DNA from: Casuarina equisetifolia
Lineage: Eukaryota; Streptophyta; Magnoliopsida; Fagales; Casuarinaceae
Assembly: GCA_028551475.1 (NCBI GenBank)
Contig: CM052354.1
Span: forward strand, 20,483,258-20,547,257
Direction: 5' to 3'
Length of the DNA: 64,000 nt
Shown here: positions 12,648 to 24,689 of the stretch, in pieces
How positions within the stretch are numbered: position 1 is the first letter of the stretch
Layout: each line of letters opens with the position of its first letter
Program-made: the position numbers and the translations under genes
Notes under the pieces: model-generated
Seen by the model: the letters and a program-made list of their open reading frames with translations, nothing else
What the model was told of the DNA's origin: nothing
Database searches by the model: none

Positions 12648-15600
12648 TCAGAGCTTCAAATGCTTGATTGCTGTTTGAACATCCTTATCCCCTCTGCCAC
12701 TGCAATTTACCACAACCTTGGTTCCGTTAGGAAGAGTTGGGCACAGCTTCTCCAAGTATGCCAACGCATGAGATGTCTCCAAAGCAGGGATTATGCCCTC
12801 TAGTCGTGATACTCTCTTAAAAGCTGCATAAATCAAAATCAAGAAGCTTAAAATGAAATGAGTTCAAAGGGTATCAAAGGTGAATCTTAAAAGCAACTTT
12901 ATCCATGGACAATAGTGAAACAAGAAGGTGATTGCAGAGTTCATCAGAGAAAGTAGAATGCCCCCAGAACCACCAATGTAGAATGTCCCAAATGAAAACA
13001 GATTCTCGGTAAACAATTTGAAACAAGAATCTTCTGCCGCCCCCCAGCCCTAGGGGCACCTCTCTCTCTCTCTCTCTCTCTCAAATGCAGAAAGAGATCA
13101 AAAAAATGAAACCAGAAAATGTAAGGAAGATACCATACCTTCCAATGCTTCCTCGTCTGTGATGTAATGATATTCAGCACGTCCTGAATCTTTCAAATAA
13201 CTATGCTCAGGTCCAACCCCAGGATAATCCAAGCTATGCAAGAAAGCGAAGATATTAATTAGAAGGAATGCAATATAATGACGCACCAAAATTGACATTG
13301 AAAAGATAAAAGTCTTACCCTGCACTTATAGAATGAGGTTCAACTATTTGCCCATCTTCATCCTGTAATAAATAGCTCATAGCTCCATGCAAAACCCCAA
13401 CTTCCCCTTTTGTCAAAGTGGCAGCATGCTTACCACTTTCCACTCCAAACCCCGCAGCTTCCACACCAATCAGCCTAACTTCTTTGTCCTCAATGAACTC
13501 ATGGAAGAGTCCCATAGCATTTGAACCTCCACCAACACATGCTACCAGAATATCTGGTTTTCCTCCCCATTTTTCCAGGGCTTGTTGTCTGGTTTCTTTA
13601 CCAATTATGGCATGGAAATCTCGAACCATCATGGGGTATGGATGGGGTCCAGCAACAGAGCCCAAAATGTAATGGGTGGTCTCTACATTAGTTACCCAGT
13701 CCCTAATAGCTTCTGATGTGGCATCTTTCAGGGTGGCTGTCCCAGAATGAACTGCTCTAACCTGGTTCCAATTTAATTATTTTAAGAAAGGGTGACACTG
13801 TAAATAACAAAGTAGGATACGTGCAGCTAAAATCTATTTAATCCCTTTAGCGTAAACACGGGACACACCAATACATCAGGCAGTCTTGCATCCAAGGAAT
13901 TAACATGATTTATAGATGGCATTTTAAGGTGGAGCAAAGCAATTCTGTACCGACAAGGAACTGTATCATCATATTGACCAACATAAGCAACGAAAATGAC
14001 ATGTCAAGAAAAGATTAGGAGATTGCTAATTATCAGCAAATGGCATGCGCAACTTTTTCAGTGAAATATGGAGTGAACTAATCGCTTTAACAAAAACCAC
14101 AGAAAAAACAATCTTCCTAGAGATGGAGAGCCCCTTGCCTCGCCTTTGTCTAGTTTCTCTAAAGGAAAGGAAAAGAAAGAAAAGAAAAGAAAAGAAAAGA
14201 AAAGAGAAGTGGCCAAGACTGAGACTTCCATACAGGAAATGTTTTTCAATCTAGGCAATGAGCTTATTCAGCAACTCTGCTTTTAAGAACAGATGGAAGT
14301 ATGTTTAACTATTCAACCTGCCTTATACATAATAAAACGTTTGACTTAGGGTGGAAGCAGATTATCATCCCTACAAATCAAAAGCCAGTGGACCAACCCA
14401 TTACAGTTAAGCCTGAAGATAAAAAGCATTCCAAAGAGAGACCCAACAAAAGCCTATAGAACACTAAGAGACTACTTAAGACAAACAGGCGTACGAATTA
14501 CTGGTTAAGGGTATTCGCGAACATATATCTATTAATTGCCGTAAAGGACTCAAATGACACACAGGGAGGTCTATGCATAAATTAGGCAAGATCACACAAA
14601 GGCTTAAGATGTGACTGTGACTGTGACTGTGACAAACAAACCTCAGCACCAAGAAGCCTCATTCGGAATACATTAAGAGCCTGCCTCTCCATGTCTTGTG
14701 CGCCCATATAGATGATACACTGCAAGCCAAACCGAGCACAAACAGTGGCTGTTGCAACTCCATGCTGACCAGCTCCAGTTTCAGCAATAATCCGCTTTTT
14801 CCCCAACCGCTTTGCGAGCAAAGCTTGGCCAACAGCATTATTGATTTTGTGAGCCCCAGTGTGGTTCAAATCTTCCCTCTTGAGGTAAATTTGAGGCCCT
14901 TCACCATTAGGCTGCTTATAATGCTCAGTTAACCGCTCTGCAAAGTACAGAGGAGTCTCCCTTCCAACATAGTCTTTCAGAATCCCACTTAATTCCTTCT
15001 GTAATATCAAAGAAAAATTCAACTTGTAACTGAATAACTTTAACACAGAAAAAAAGAAATAGAGAAACACAAATGCTAAGTTATTTTTACAAAGATGATT
15101 AAACACTCAAGATTATCAAGAAGCTCAAACTGAGACCTGTTACGTTTCACTCGAAGAACAAAATGGGCAGTTTCAGTTTCAAGGTCCAAGCTTAAATCTT
15201 TTTTTAATAAACAAAAACGGTCGAAAACTAGCTAAGAAGTGTCTGCATCTTATTATTCTCACACAAGCCATTACTCCATAAGACATCACAACAACGAGAA
15301 ATTAACGGAAACGAAAGCCTCAACCAAGACAAACATTTCTTACTAAAGCCTCCCTTCAGTGAACGAGAAAATGGACAATCCAAATAAACCATTACGCATC
15401 TTTTTCTCTTTTTATCTTTTTGATAGATTGAGCAACTGAGTGAGGGCGCATTTCAAATGGGACAGGACCAACATAGCACAAACACCCGCACCGCTTCCGC
15501 ATTTGGTTCCAAAACTCGTTGGTTGATTTTCCACCGCAGCAGCAAACAAAGACAATAACATTAATTTCAAGCTAATCACAAGAATAATAAAATAAAACCT

Positions 15601-15958
15601 GAAACTCCTCGTCGCCGGAGAGAGTGTGAAACGCAGACTCGAGCTCGGTAAGCGCGTACATCAGGGTCTCGGGGACGTACTTACCGCCAAACTTTCCGAA
15701 GCGGCCAAATGAATCGGGTCTGGGAAGGAGGGCAGCTCCCGAAAGCAGGCCATTCTCGTTATTGGAGCGATTCTCCATCTGCAATGCCTGGTCCCGGGTC
15801 CCAAGCGTGCAAGAGATGGCGCGAGAAGAATATTTCACCGCGGAAGAACCAAGTCTGCGGAACCTAAAGGGCAATTTAGAGGAACGAGAGGGTTTGGGAA
15901 GAGTGCAGGAGCAATGGGTGGTTGCGCTATTCGTCGCGTGCGTCGTCACCACAGCCAT
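12648..15958 (-). CDS. TSB1: Tryptophan synthase beta subunit, plastid
   Basis: Catalyses the last step of tryptophan synthesis: PLP-dependent condensation of indole with serine, in plastids, in an alpha2beta2 complex. Exons on the minus strand are 15958-15599, 14998-14642, 13761-13319, 13233-13139 and 12823-12648, giving 476 aa (Arabidopsis TSB1 about 470). Residues 1-~85 are a Ser/Thr/Arg-rich transit peptide. The mature enzyme starts near [20 protein letters not shown]. Visible active-site parts are [10 protein letters not shown] with the PLP-binding lysine at residue 171, [12 protein letters not shown], the phosphate-binding loop GGGSNAMG (316-323), and a C-terminal CSGRGDKDV. All key residues are present, so the enzyme looks functional. 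This is the type 1 TSB with plastid presequence, not the divergent type 2. Its promoter must lie in the ~870 bases before the 3' end of the next gene. Confidence 0.96.
13061..13082. repeat. (TC)n microsatellite in a TSB1 intron
   Basis: Eleven TC dinucleotides in the intron before the last TSB1 exon, shortly after a short C-rich stretch. Read on the coding strand it is GA-rich, so it does not act as the polypyrimidine tract of this intron. Confidence 0.9.
14165..14207. repeat. (AAAAG)n simple repeat in a TSB1 intron
   Basis: Purine tract of GGAAA and AAAAG units on the plus strand, lying in the second TSB1 intron (read as CTTTT on the coding strand). Confidence 0.85.
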
Positions 15959-16833
15959 TCCAGAGACAAGAAGGGGATGGGTAGGGGAAGAATCGGCAAG
16001 CGGGCTGTCTTATAGGTGAACTGGGCCAGCCGTTTTTGGCAACTTCGCCGTTCTGGACTTATGATCTGATGACGGGAACGGAACCGGCGGCTAAAAGAGA
16101 CGACACGTGGGAAGAGGGCCCGTTCTACAGAAATCGAAATCCTGCATGCTTGCCACGGTCCCCATGTAGGACCACAAGATCTCGAAGGCATTCTAATATT
16201 TCCATTTCAGTCAGAGATGCAAGGGAGTTTTATGCTGAAACGGCATATATTTTGATGGAGATGGATAGAGATACGTGACATAAAGGTTTTTGCTAGAAAC
16301 TGAGCGTTCAGATAGACCCTTGATTGGGTTGATTCGCCAGTTTGGAGTCCTGAATCAATTACCAACCTAATTGTGAAGATTGTACGTTTATGTGTACTAT
16401 TTATATCAACCTGTACATAAAAGATTGTTAAAGATGAATGTTATCCTATATCAATAACAAGTATACAGAAACTTGAACTTGTTAAATGTTATGGGTGAAA
16501 ACTTCTTATTAGGCTAACTTTTTGGGAATATAAGAACCGGAATACTCAAACGGTGTAACAATTGGCAGCTGGCGGAATATGAGAACCGACCTTGGTTGGG
16601 TCATGTGAATCATTCCCAAGCAAGTGCACGTTCCAGGATAGTAGAAATCAAAGACAAATTTTATATTAAGTACTAGAGTTGAGACAAAATAAGTGTTCCT
16701 TTCAGCAAAGTGGCAAAAACAGAACAAAACTCAATTGCAATCATGGAAAATGCAGCATAAATAGGCGTCATCGAGTAAACACGCTCTAAATGCTGAAAGG
16801 AAACGCATCGCCGCAGCTGGGTTTTGTCCGCGT
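15959..16833 (-). promoter_or_regulatory. TSB1 upstream region
   Basis: Space between the TSB1 start codon and the 3' end of the tandem upstream gene DAWDLE. Sequence near 16030-16190 is less AT-rich than the surroundings and contains GACACGTGG (about 16103), a G-box type ACGT core. The G-box role is inferred from the motif only. Confidence 0.4.
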
Positions 16834-19800
16834 CTAGGCTGAATTCTCGTGCAGTAGGACATACTCTCGGCTGCAAAAACCCACACATGTGAATGAATTA
16901 AAATGATGCTACACAACTTATTATTCTAGTTGGAAGTTTTGAACAATAAAAATCGAACGGGGACAGTACAAGTAAACTCATGAAAGGCAGAAGCAAATAA
17001 ATAGCATCCCAGGTAAGGAGGAATCGGAGCAACAAGATGCGCCATATTGCAATAAAAACCTGCTTTCTGGTTTACTCAGCAAGAACTCATTTTACAGAAC
17101 TAAAAAAAAAATTGATTCCTTATTCCCTGTAGAGGCAATAGGAACTTTTTTCTATGCAACAAGTGGAAACTCATAATTAGTATCACCTGTATCCTATGGC
17201 TTTCTTAAGCAACAAAATCCATAAGTTCAGCTGTTCCTAAATATCCTCATTCCTCAGGCAGCAGACAATTTGATAAAACCCATCCTCCAAGATTATCAAA
17301 ATCATAAAGTCTTGGGTGAAGGAGAAAAGGAGAAATTTTTTCTCAATCTAGTCCTAGTCAAAAACTAGAAAATGAAGAGCAAAACTCATCAATCCGAAGT
17401 CCCAAGCAAACAAAGCTTTGCATACTAAGAATATAATCATGTTAAGCAAGTTTGCTACACACATTAACTACATGAATACAATAACATGACTCAGAACCAA
17501 TCGTGCATTGCAGATCATACATCTAGGAACCGACAAAGCCATAATTTAAGTAACAGTCTCCATATCATTACTTACAGAAAACACTACTTTGATGTGTGCG
17601 CGTAAGAGAGAGGGAGAGCATTGCATCTAAATGGAGACATTATTTCACCAAATGAGCATTAAAAACTGTTGGTTTCCCCTCAATAATTAGTTGTTGGTCA
17701 TGGGCCTCCCAATTCCACTCTCTTTACCCTTCTTTCCCTTTAAGCATTATTGTAAGGAATTTTCAATAACTAGACCCGCCCATCAATTTCCACAGAAAAC
17801 CAATTACGCACCTAAACAAGGTTTCTTAGGTCAGGGTAAACTGGGAACCTAATTTGAGATACAGAAACTGTAAATCCACTGATCGAGCTTGGATACACAC
17901 GCAATTCTACTTCTTTGGGTTCAAACTTGAACAGACAACTTGATATTGCTCAAAAGCCTTCAGAAGGTTGACAGCTTAGAAACCTCAAGAACCATATCTA
18001 GTCTAGTTGTCACTAAGGATTTCAAAAAACCTAAAAGCATGTATTACTCATTCCTATAGATTCACCATAAAATAACTAGGTTCCCGGTACTAAACTGAAA
18101 AAGTATCAACATTGTTTCGCTTAAACCAGAGCAAAAGAAATCTTTATGTATCATGAACTTGATCGATCAGGGGTCATAGATACTACGAAACAATTCAATG
18201 ATGCTTTATATAACACAACCTAGAAAGCGGGCAAAAGCATATTGCATGTCTCAAAACAAATATCTCAGAATCAAGTCCTTAACTACTAACATCGTTCAGG
18301 AAAAAAAAGTGACATTCAACTGCTATTCTAGTCAGAAAATTGGATAAAGCATTAAAATCTGCTCTAAACATTTGAAAACATAGATGGGATACTAACTAGC
18401 GGCCTACCTACTATTACCAAACCTAATAGTGTCTTTTTCAAACAGTTCATAATAGCGTTGAGGCTCAATAGCGTTGTCCTGCAAACACCAAAGATGATGT
18501 TAGAGACAAAATTGCCAAAAAGACACAATAAATCTGTTAACACTATGTATCCAACGAAAAATTAATAAAAATTAAAACAAGATACCAATATAAGCAACTT
18601 ACATTAATATAAGTTTTATTTGTGCTTCCAAGGTCCATTACGTAAGGCCTACCAAGGTGCAACACAGATCTTAGATATCCAATTGAAGATATTCTTTCCC
18701 ACTTAGTAAAATTTCTCACAAATGAACTTCATCTTACCTTACTTGCTTCGTTAATGTACCATCATCTTCCTCCTTCTCTACTTGTCTGACAAGGTAGGGA
18801 AAAAAAATTAAATAATGCTCACGAAAATCAATTACAAAATGGAACTGCTAAATATAAAAATACCGGAATTGAATGACGGCATGTTGCTTGCTGCAAGATG
18901 GGTGGTCTGTTGGAATGTCTGCCACCCTTCTTTCCCTCCCAAAAAGATAACAACTTTGTCGGTGTATATAAAGAGGCTCTGTTAATATTAAACAACTCTT
19001 AGAACGCATATACCATTGATCATCGCTACAATTTTCTCGCAAACTCAAATTAATAATGCAAGAGGAACCACAGTAGGCACCTAGTTCGCCACAACAAGAA
19101 AAGATACAGATGGAAACATCACCAAATACAAGAGTTTTCACTGAACCAAAAAAAATTAGGAAAAGTTTTAAGTAGAGCATAACTAGAGTTATCAGAAAAT
19201 CATACTATTAAATGAACTTATAGAGAAAAGAAATCACCATCCAGTCAGGAAATAACTAATATATACTTAACAAAAGTTTAAACCCATTTTTCAGCTGAAG
19301 TTAGTGGTGCAAGAGATCCTAACAGTAAGATACATGAGAAGGTTTTCCATACGGAAAAAATGGCGAAAGGTCAGTTGAAAAACAGACATTCACTGAAGTA
19401 AGATGGTAAAAATAATAATAAAAAAAGAAAAGAAAAGAAAGAATCTTTCCAAAGAGTTCAACCACATAAACGACTTCTTTAAACACACTGAAAAAACTTT
19501 CAGACTTTAATGGCTATAACCCATGTTCTGTCAGCAAGAGAAAGGGAGGAAGGAAAAGGGTAGAGGGAGAGGTTTTTTTTTCCCTCTGTTTGGTTAAAAC
19601 AAGTTACTTTAACATCTTCATAAAGACATTCATTGTTTTATAGGGATGAAAGCACCAAGTTATTTCTAAGGTCACTTTTTCTTCCTCTCCTATTTGCTAA
19701 ACCAAATAAGAAAAGCACTAGTTGCTCTATCCTAACAAATGAAAGAAAGGACACCGTCCTTTCCCTTCCCATTCTTCTCAATTTCCATTATCCATTACCT

Positions 19801-22800
19801 TTCGCTACCCCATCCATCATGCAACCAAGCTTGGTTCTGAGGGAAGAAGCTGAAAAACCAGCCAGTCAACAAGAGGACGGACATTTTTATTTGCAACAAA
19901 ATAAGCAGGAGAGATGCATGTTCCAAGAAAAGGCAGCAAGTAAGAGGAGAGATAACTTGCATGCATATTTAAGCTATATTTAACACTTGCCATTTAGCGC
20001 TTCACCAGCCTTGAAAACATAAAGCCGCCATCTTATATCAGGTTTTCGAGCATCTGGGGGTTCATTGAACAGCAAAGTTACACCTGACGAAGGAACACCC
20101 ACATTAGCAAAGGAATCAAAAATTCAAAAATTCGAGGTGAAAGAAATACACGTCCAGTGGACAATGAAATCAGAGAGTCCGTAACCACCAAGCAGACAAA
20201 GAAATGGGAATAGCATATAAGAACAAAAGAAAAAAAAAAACCACCTCTGACTCTATTGGTTTCCGCAGCAAGCTTTCCAGAGAGTTCAAATGAAGGTTTT
20301 TGCTGCAATCAAGGTATCAACAATAAGTTGCATGATCTTTTCAAAAAAAAAAAGATGGCATGATAAAGGTTGAGCTTTAAAGGAACAAACAAGGCTTGTG
20401 TTTGTCAAACAATATGTATAGGTAGGTGCAGATGGCTCAAAAATTATAATACAAAAATCCACAGTAATGGAATAATGAAAAAGCCCAAATAACAAGCTAA
20501 TCATTACCGTCTCCTTTGCTTCGAGAGCCTCCTCTGCAGCCTTCATCTTAGCTATTGAATCATTTTCATTATCCCTGCCCAAGCAACAACAAACCCAAAT
20601 TAAAAGCTACATCAAAATTGATCTCAATAACAGCCCTGCATTCTTAAGCTTGAGAGTGGAAATAATGAAATGAAAAGAAAGGTTTGTTAAAGTAAAGTGT
20701 AATAACTAATATATGCCTCATTTAATTACCACAGGTCCGAATTCAATCTGCATTTTTGGTGTAACATGGACTTCAGACCAGAAGGTCACCCCTTTCTTTT
20801 CTTTTCCTTTTCATTCCCCATCTTTTTTTTGTTCTTTTTCTCTTTTCATTTCTCTTTTGATTACGCCAGTTAAGTTGTAATTGAGTTATCAAAACGTTAT
20901 CCTTCCAAACCACTCATTCCAAATTCTTGTGAAATCAACTTCTATCTGCTCATGCCACTTGTAATGTTTTTGTTTTATTTTTATGGTATCAATTTATTTT
21001 GCACGTCATGAGGCTTGACACCCGCTGGCAGGGGAAAAAGAAGAGTCAGCAATCCAGACCAAAGGAGAAAACAGTTTTTAACATCAAACAAAAGCGAAAA
21101 ATTTGACATAGCAAGAAGCATGGTTATTTTTCATTTCTCATACCTCTTAAGGTTATCCATATGTTAACAATCTAGGGAGAAGGAAAAGAAGCCATTACTC
21201 CACTACACAGTCCACCATCCCATCACAACATAAACAGTCCAAAGTTCACTTAACGAATTGAAACCAGATTGGGAAGAGTGCAAATTTTTCAGAATATTAG
21301 AAGCTCATCAGCTTGGAATGCTATCACTGGGCCGCCTTTTAAAAGTTCACTACAATTGCCTAAGTCAATAATAAGCAATGAAAAGTCTACCACCGAACAG
21401 CTGCATGGTAGCTTTGTCAATTTAGAATCAGAAGCACTCCTGAAAAAGCCATGCCCTAAACAAGACGGCATTGGTATAACATATTGCTTCTATATGTCTT
21501 CGCTATTCGGCAATCACCTTTATATTACAGTGTGGCTTCAGATACCCAATTACAAAGCTAGTTCATATATCATGACTGACTCTGTCTTTTATTTTTTCTG
21601 CTCTTGCCTTATATCATGCATCTCAGGAGAAAGGAAAGTTCTACATAACCAGAAGATGTTAATAAATTCCTCATTGAATATTAAGTTAAAAGAATTAGAA
21701 TGTCATCAGCAGCTTACCGCTCTTCAGCACCTCCTGAATTTGTAACCTGGAAAGATTTGGAAAGTAAACTCAGTCAGGAACTGGCAAGGAGAAAAAAAAA
21801 AACAACTAATATTCATCAATGAGCATGTGTCCAGAAAACAAGAATCCCAATTTCCAAAGTAACTTCTAATTCAATTTAATTTCTATTTGAGTGATTAACA
21901 CAATGCTCTATGCATGCTAAATGATTAAAAAAAATTCACAAATGAGAGGCCATGCTGAAATTAAATCTTCAGAACTGATGGAGTTCTCACCCTCTGCATG
22001 GCCTCTATTCCAGTTGGTTTCTCTCACACACGATCTTACTCAGGAGCAAATCATTATATGTCAACTTTATAACACTGATTTCTACTTCTTTTGAAGCATT
22101 TGGTCCAAGAAGACAGTATTAATCAACCCTATGTCAACAGCAGCCACATGAATAGACAACAAAAGAACTTAACTCAGCTAAACAAAGCCTTGAAAACCCA
22201 GTGCAACTCCCAAGTTTACCATGCATCTCCATTAAGAATATCCAGCAGTGCAGAGACAAAAAGAGTTTGCTCCTCTCACCATCTTGAATAACATATTAAA
22301 ATGTTAAAGAAGTTCAAATGATTTTTCCTTATTTCCTTAAAACTTGGTGCGCACACTATGATTAAGTATCCTCAATTATCAAGTTCCCGAAGTTGGACGC
22401 AATATATATGAAAGTATGCTTGTAAGACTTGTTATTACTCTTAAAATTTCTCTATTATAGAAGTGCACGTCCATCATTGATTTGGATAAGCAAGTTAACA
22501 CACTAAGTAACTAGAATAAGATTTTAATATCATATGGGCAATAGGCTCCAACATCCAATGGTCTTCATTTTTTTTTTTTTTCTTTTTCCTTTTAAATAAT
22601 TTTTATACATGAAACATATCACTCTCTGCTTTCTTCTTATACATAAAGTGTAAGTTGGCTATCCTTAGCTTTATAGTCATTCTCATCCAAATCACATTGA
22701 TGACAAGGAAAAGCATTTCAAGGAATGGATACACCAGACACCTCTTCACGAGCTCTGCTGTCAGCTGCTAGTTGAGGAGATCGAGATCTATGCTTGCTCC

Positions 22801-23542
22801 TCTGATGATGATCTGATGGAGAAGTAGAACGCTCACGCCTCGATTTAGAAGATTTCCTATCATCATCTCTGCCCAACCTTCTCTCTTTTCTATCAGCCCC
22901 AGCTTCCCTGTCAGACCCCCTTTCCCTATGTGTTCCTATATCACTCCCCCGGCCATTATTAGTTTCATGCCCTCTCTCGGTTTCTCTTTCAACCTTATTA
23001 TCATCTCTTCCCAACCTTCTCTCTTTTCTCTCATCCCCAGCTTCCCGCTCAGAACCCCGTTCCCTAGTTGGCCCCCTTTCACTCCCTTTTCCATGATTTT
23101 TTTCACGCTCTCTTACAGTTTCTCTCTCAATCTCATCATCATGCCTCCCTAGCCTTCTCTCTTTTCTCTCACCAGCAGTTTCCCTCTCAGAAACCCTCTC
23201 CCTTAGTCTCCCCCTGTCACTCCCCTTGCTATGATTCTTTTCATGCTCTCTTTCAGTTTCTCTCTCAACATCTCTTTCAGTTTGTGCTCTCCTCAAGTTC
23301 TTTGCCTGCGGAGAAGGTGAACGAGCTCTCTCAGTTTCTCTCCCTCTTTCAGCTTGAGCTCTCCTCAACCGTTTTGTCCTCGGAGAAGGTGAGCGAGCGG
23401 CAGGAGACCTAACCCTGTTCGAGTTCCTATGATGGGTGGGTGATTTCTCCCTTCGAGATGGGCTCCTTCGAGACGGGCTCCTATGAGGAGACTCCCGACC
23501 CCTCGCCGGAGATTCCGAATGACCGGATCCCTTACGCCCCAT
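16834..23542 (-). CDS. DDL: DAWDLE/SNIP1-type FHA-domain protein
   Basis: DAWDLE is a nuclear FHA protein that binds RNA and Dicer-like 1 and promotes miRNA and siRNA biogenesis (Arabidopsis At3g20550; animal homologue SNIP1). Exons on the minus strand: 23542-22742, 21746-21718, 20574-20508, 20302-20245, 20083-19991, 18978-18864, 18785-18738, 18648-18603, 18478-18408 and 16870-16834; 454 aa. Residues 1-60 are Ser/Arg/Pro-rich, 92-229 carry a triplicated RE-rich repeat, and ~350-435 is the FHA domain with FGRERRVADIPTDHPSCSKQ, HAVIQFR and DLGSTNKTYIN. The conserved Arg, Ser and His of the phosphothreonine pocket are present. It ends REYVLLHENSA. In exon 18478-18408 two nearby GT donors exist; only the distal one keeps the REYVLLHE frame. 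The intron 19990-18979 starts with GC instead of GT. The start chosen is the first ATG after the leader intron; the frame extends slightly upstream but has no ATG there. The last intron is 1.5 kb. Confidence 0.94.
18979..19990 (-). other. GC-AG intron inside DDL
   Basis: The preceding exon ends CTAAATG and the intron begins GCAAGT; the acceptor is TTAACAG before AGCCTC. Joining G with AG makes the Glu of the family sequence ALNEPLYIH. No GT donor nearby keeps this frame. GC-AG introns are a known minor class that tolerate GC when the rest of the donor (AAGT) is strong, as here. Confidence 0.8.
22856..23269 (-). repeat. Triplicated 138-bp coding repeat in DDL
   Basis: Three head-to-tail units of exactly 46 codons (residues 92-137, 138-183 and 184-229). 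Each has the plan [VI]ERET.RE.E.N, then G..S, then R.R.RE and ERKERRLGR.DD. Units keep frame and charge pattern while varying at many sites, so the array is not brand new. It extends the disordered RE/RS-like arm expected of this family. Confidence 0.9.
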
Positions 23543-24100
23543 CAGTGATTCCCAATACACTGATGGACTTTTTCCCCACTGAAACCAGTCAAAAGCAACA
23601 AATTAGAAAAAACCCATTGCAGAGACGCATGAAAACATATATTTATAGTGCGCGTCTGAAACGTATTATTTGCCATATCCGACGAATTCTCTAAAATTTC
23701 CGTAACGAAAAAGCCATCTATTCATTTTTTCCTCAGATTTTCTCAACCCGAATGTCATATACTAGATTGAACCCTCCCCGCAACATACCAAGCTCAACAA
23801 ACCTTACACTATCAGCCTCCTGCTCCGTCTTTCTCTTTAAAAAAAACTCAAAAACCAAATATCTCCAGAAGCATGAGACTAAAAAGCATACAAACCTAAA
23901 TTTAGAATGAGCCCTAAGTCTCCGTTTGCTTCGACAGAAAATCCTCGAAAACGACAATTAAACGAGACAGAGAAATGAGCATGACGAGAATGAGGCAATG
24001 GAACTTACCAAGTCTGAGAGCTCGTAGAACCGGAGTGAGCTGGACTGAGCTCGGTGCCGATAGGGTTTGGGCCTCTAACGTCGTGCGGATGTTGAGAGGG
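23543..24100 (-). promoter_or_regulatory. DDL 5' leader with leader intron and promoter
   Basis: On the minus strand a strong donor GTAAGT begins at 24008 after CAGACTTG, and an acceptor TGGTTTCAG ends at 23579, so a leader exon ends at 24009 and a ~430-base intron precedes the exon holding the start codon. The leader exon and promoter lie just above 24009. Confidence 0.65.
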
Positions 24101-24689
24101 GGGATGCGGCTACGGTTGGCGAGTTTAGTGGTTTGGTCTAGTTGGTTTCGGTGACCAATGGGAGCGTGCCATGTTAAGATGAGGTCTGATTGGACTGAGC
24201 CCGGAAAATCCATGCCGTCTAATCAAGGCGGCTTGGAATGAACGAACGGCTAGAAAAAAATTGCGCTCCCGAGGGGCTGACGAGGATTTTCGTCGTAACA
24301 GTAGCAAAGGCTTTGACCGGCCGATGTTGTGCCGAAAAGTATGTCGTTGACAAGAACTTAATAAATTATCTATTGTATTTTTTCATAAATAAATATTATT
24401 TTCTTTTTAAGTCAATTTTCAAGAGAAAAACCTTCAACCATGGAAATAGAGTCACGAGTATGCACTTTTGTGCTCGTGGACTTCATTGTGAAGAATATTT
24501 TTCTTCATTCAAGAATGAATGATTACATTAGAATTTAATTTGCGTCTCATATTATTAGTGTACTAATTTATTATATCTTCATCTCTTTTTATAAACAAAG
24601 AGCTTCTAACAAATTTCAAGACTCTTTTACCCTTATATTTACAATGATGAAATACTTACTTTACTACCACATTCTATTAACGGAAGATG

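Noticed and set aside
22928-23412. Long plus-strand frames opposite the first coding exon of DAWDLE
   Set aside because: Shadows of the RE/RS-rich minus-strand coding sequence.
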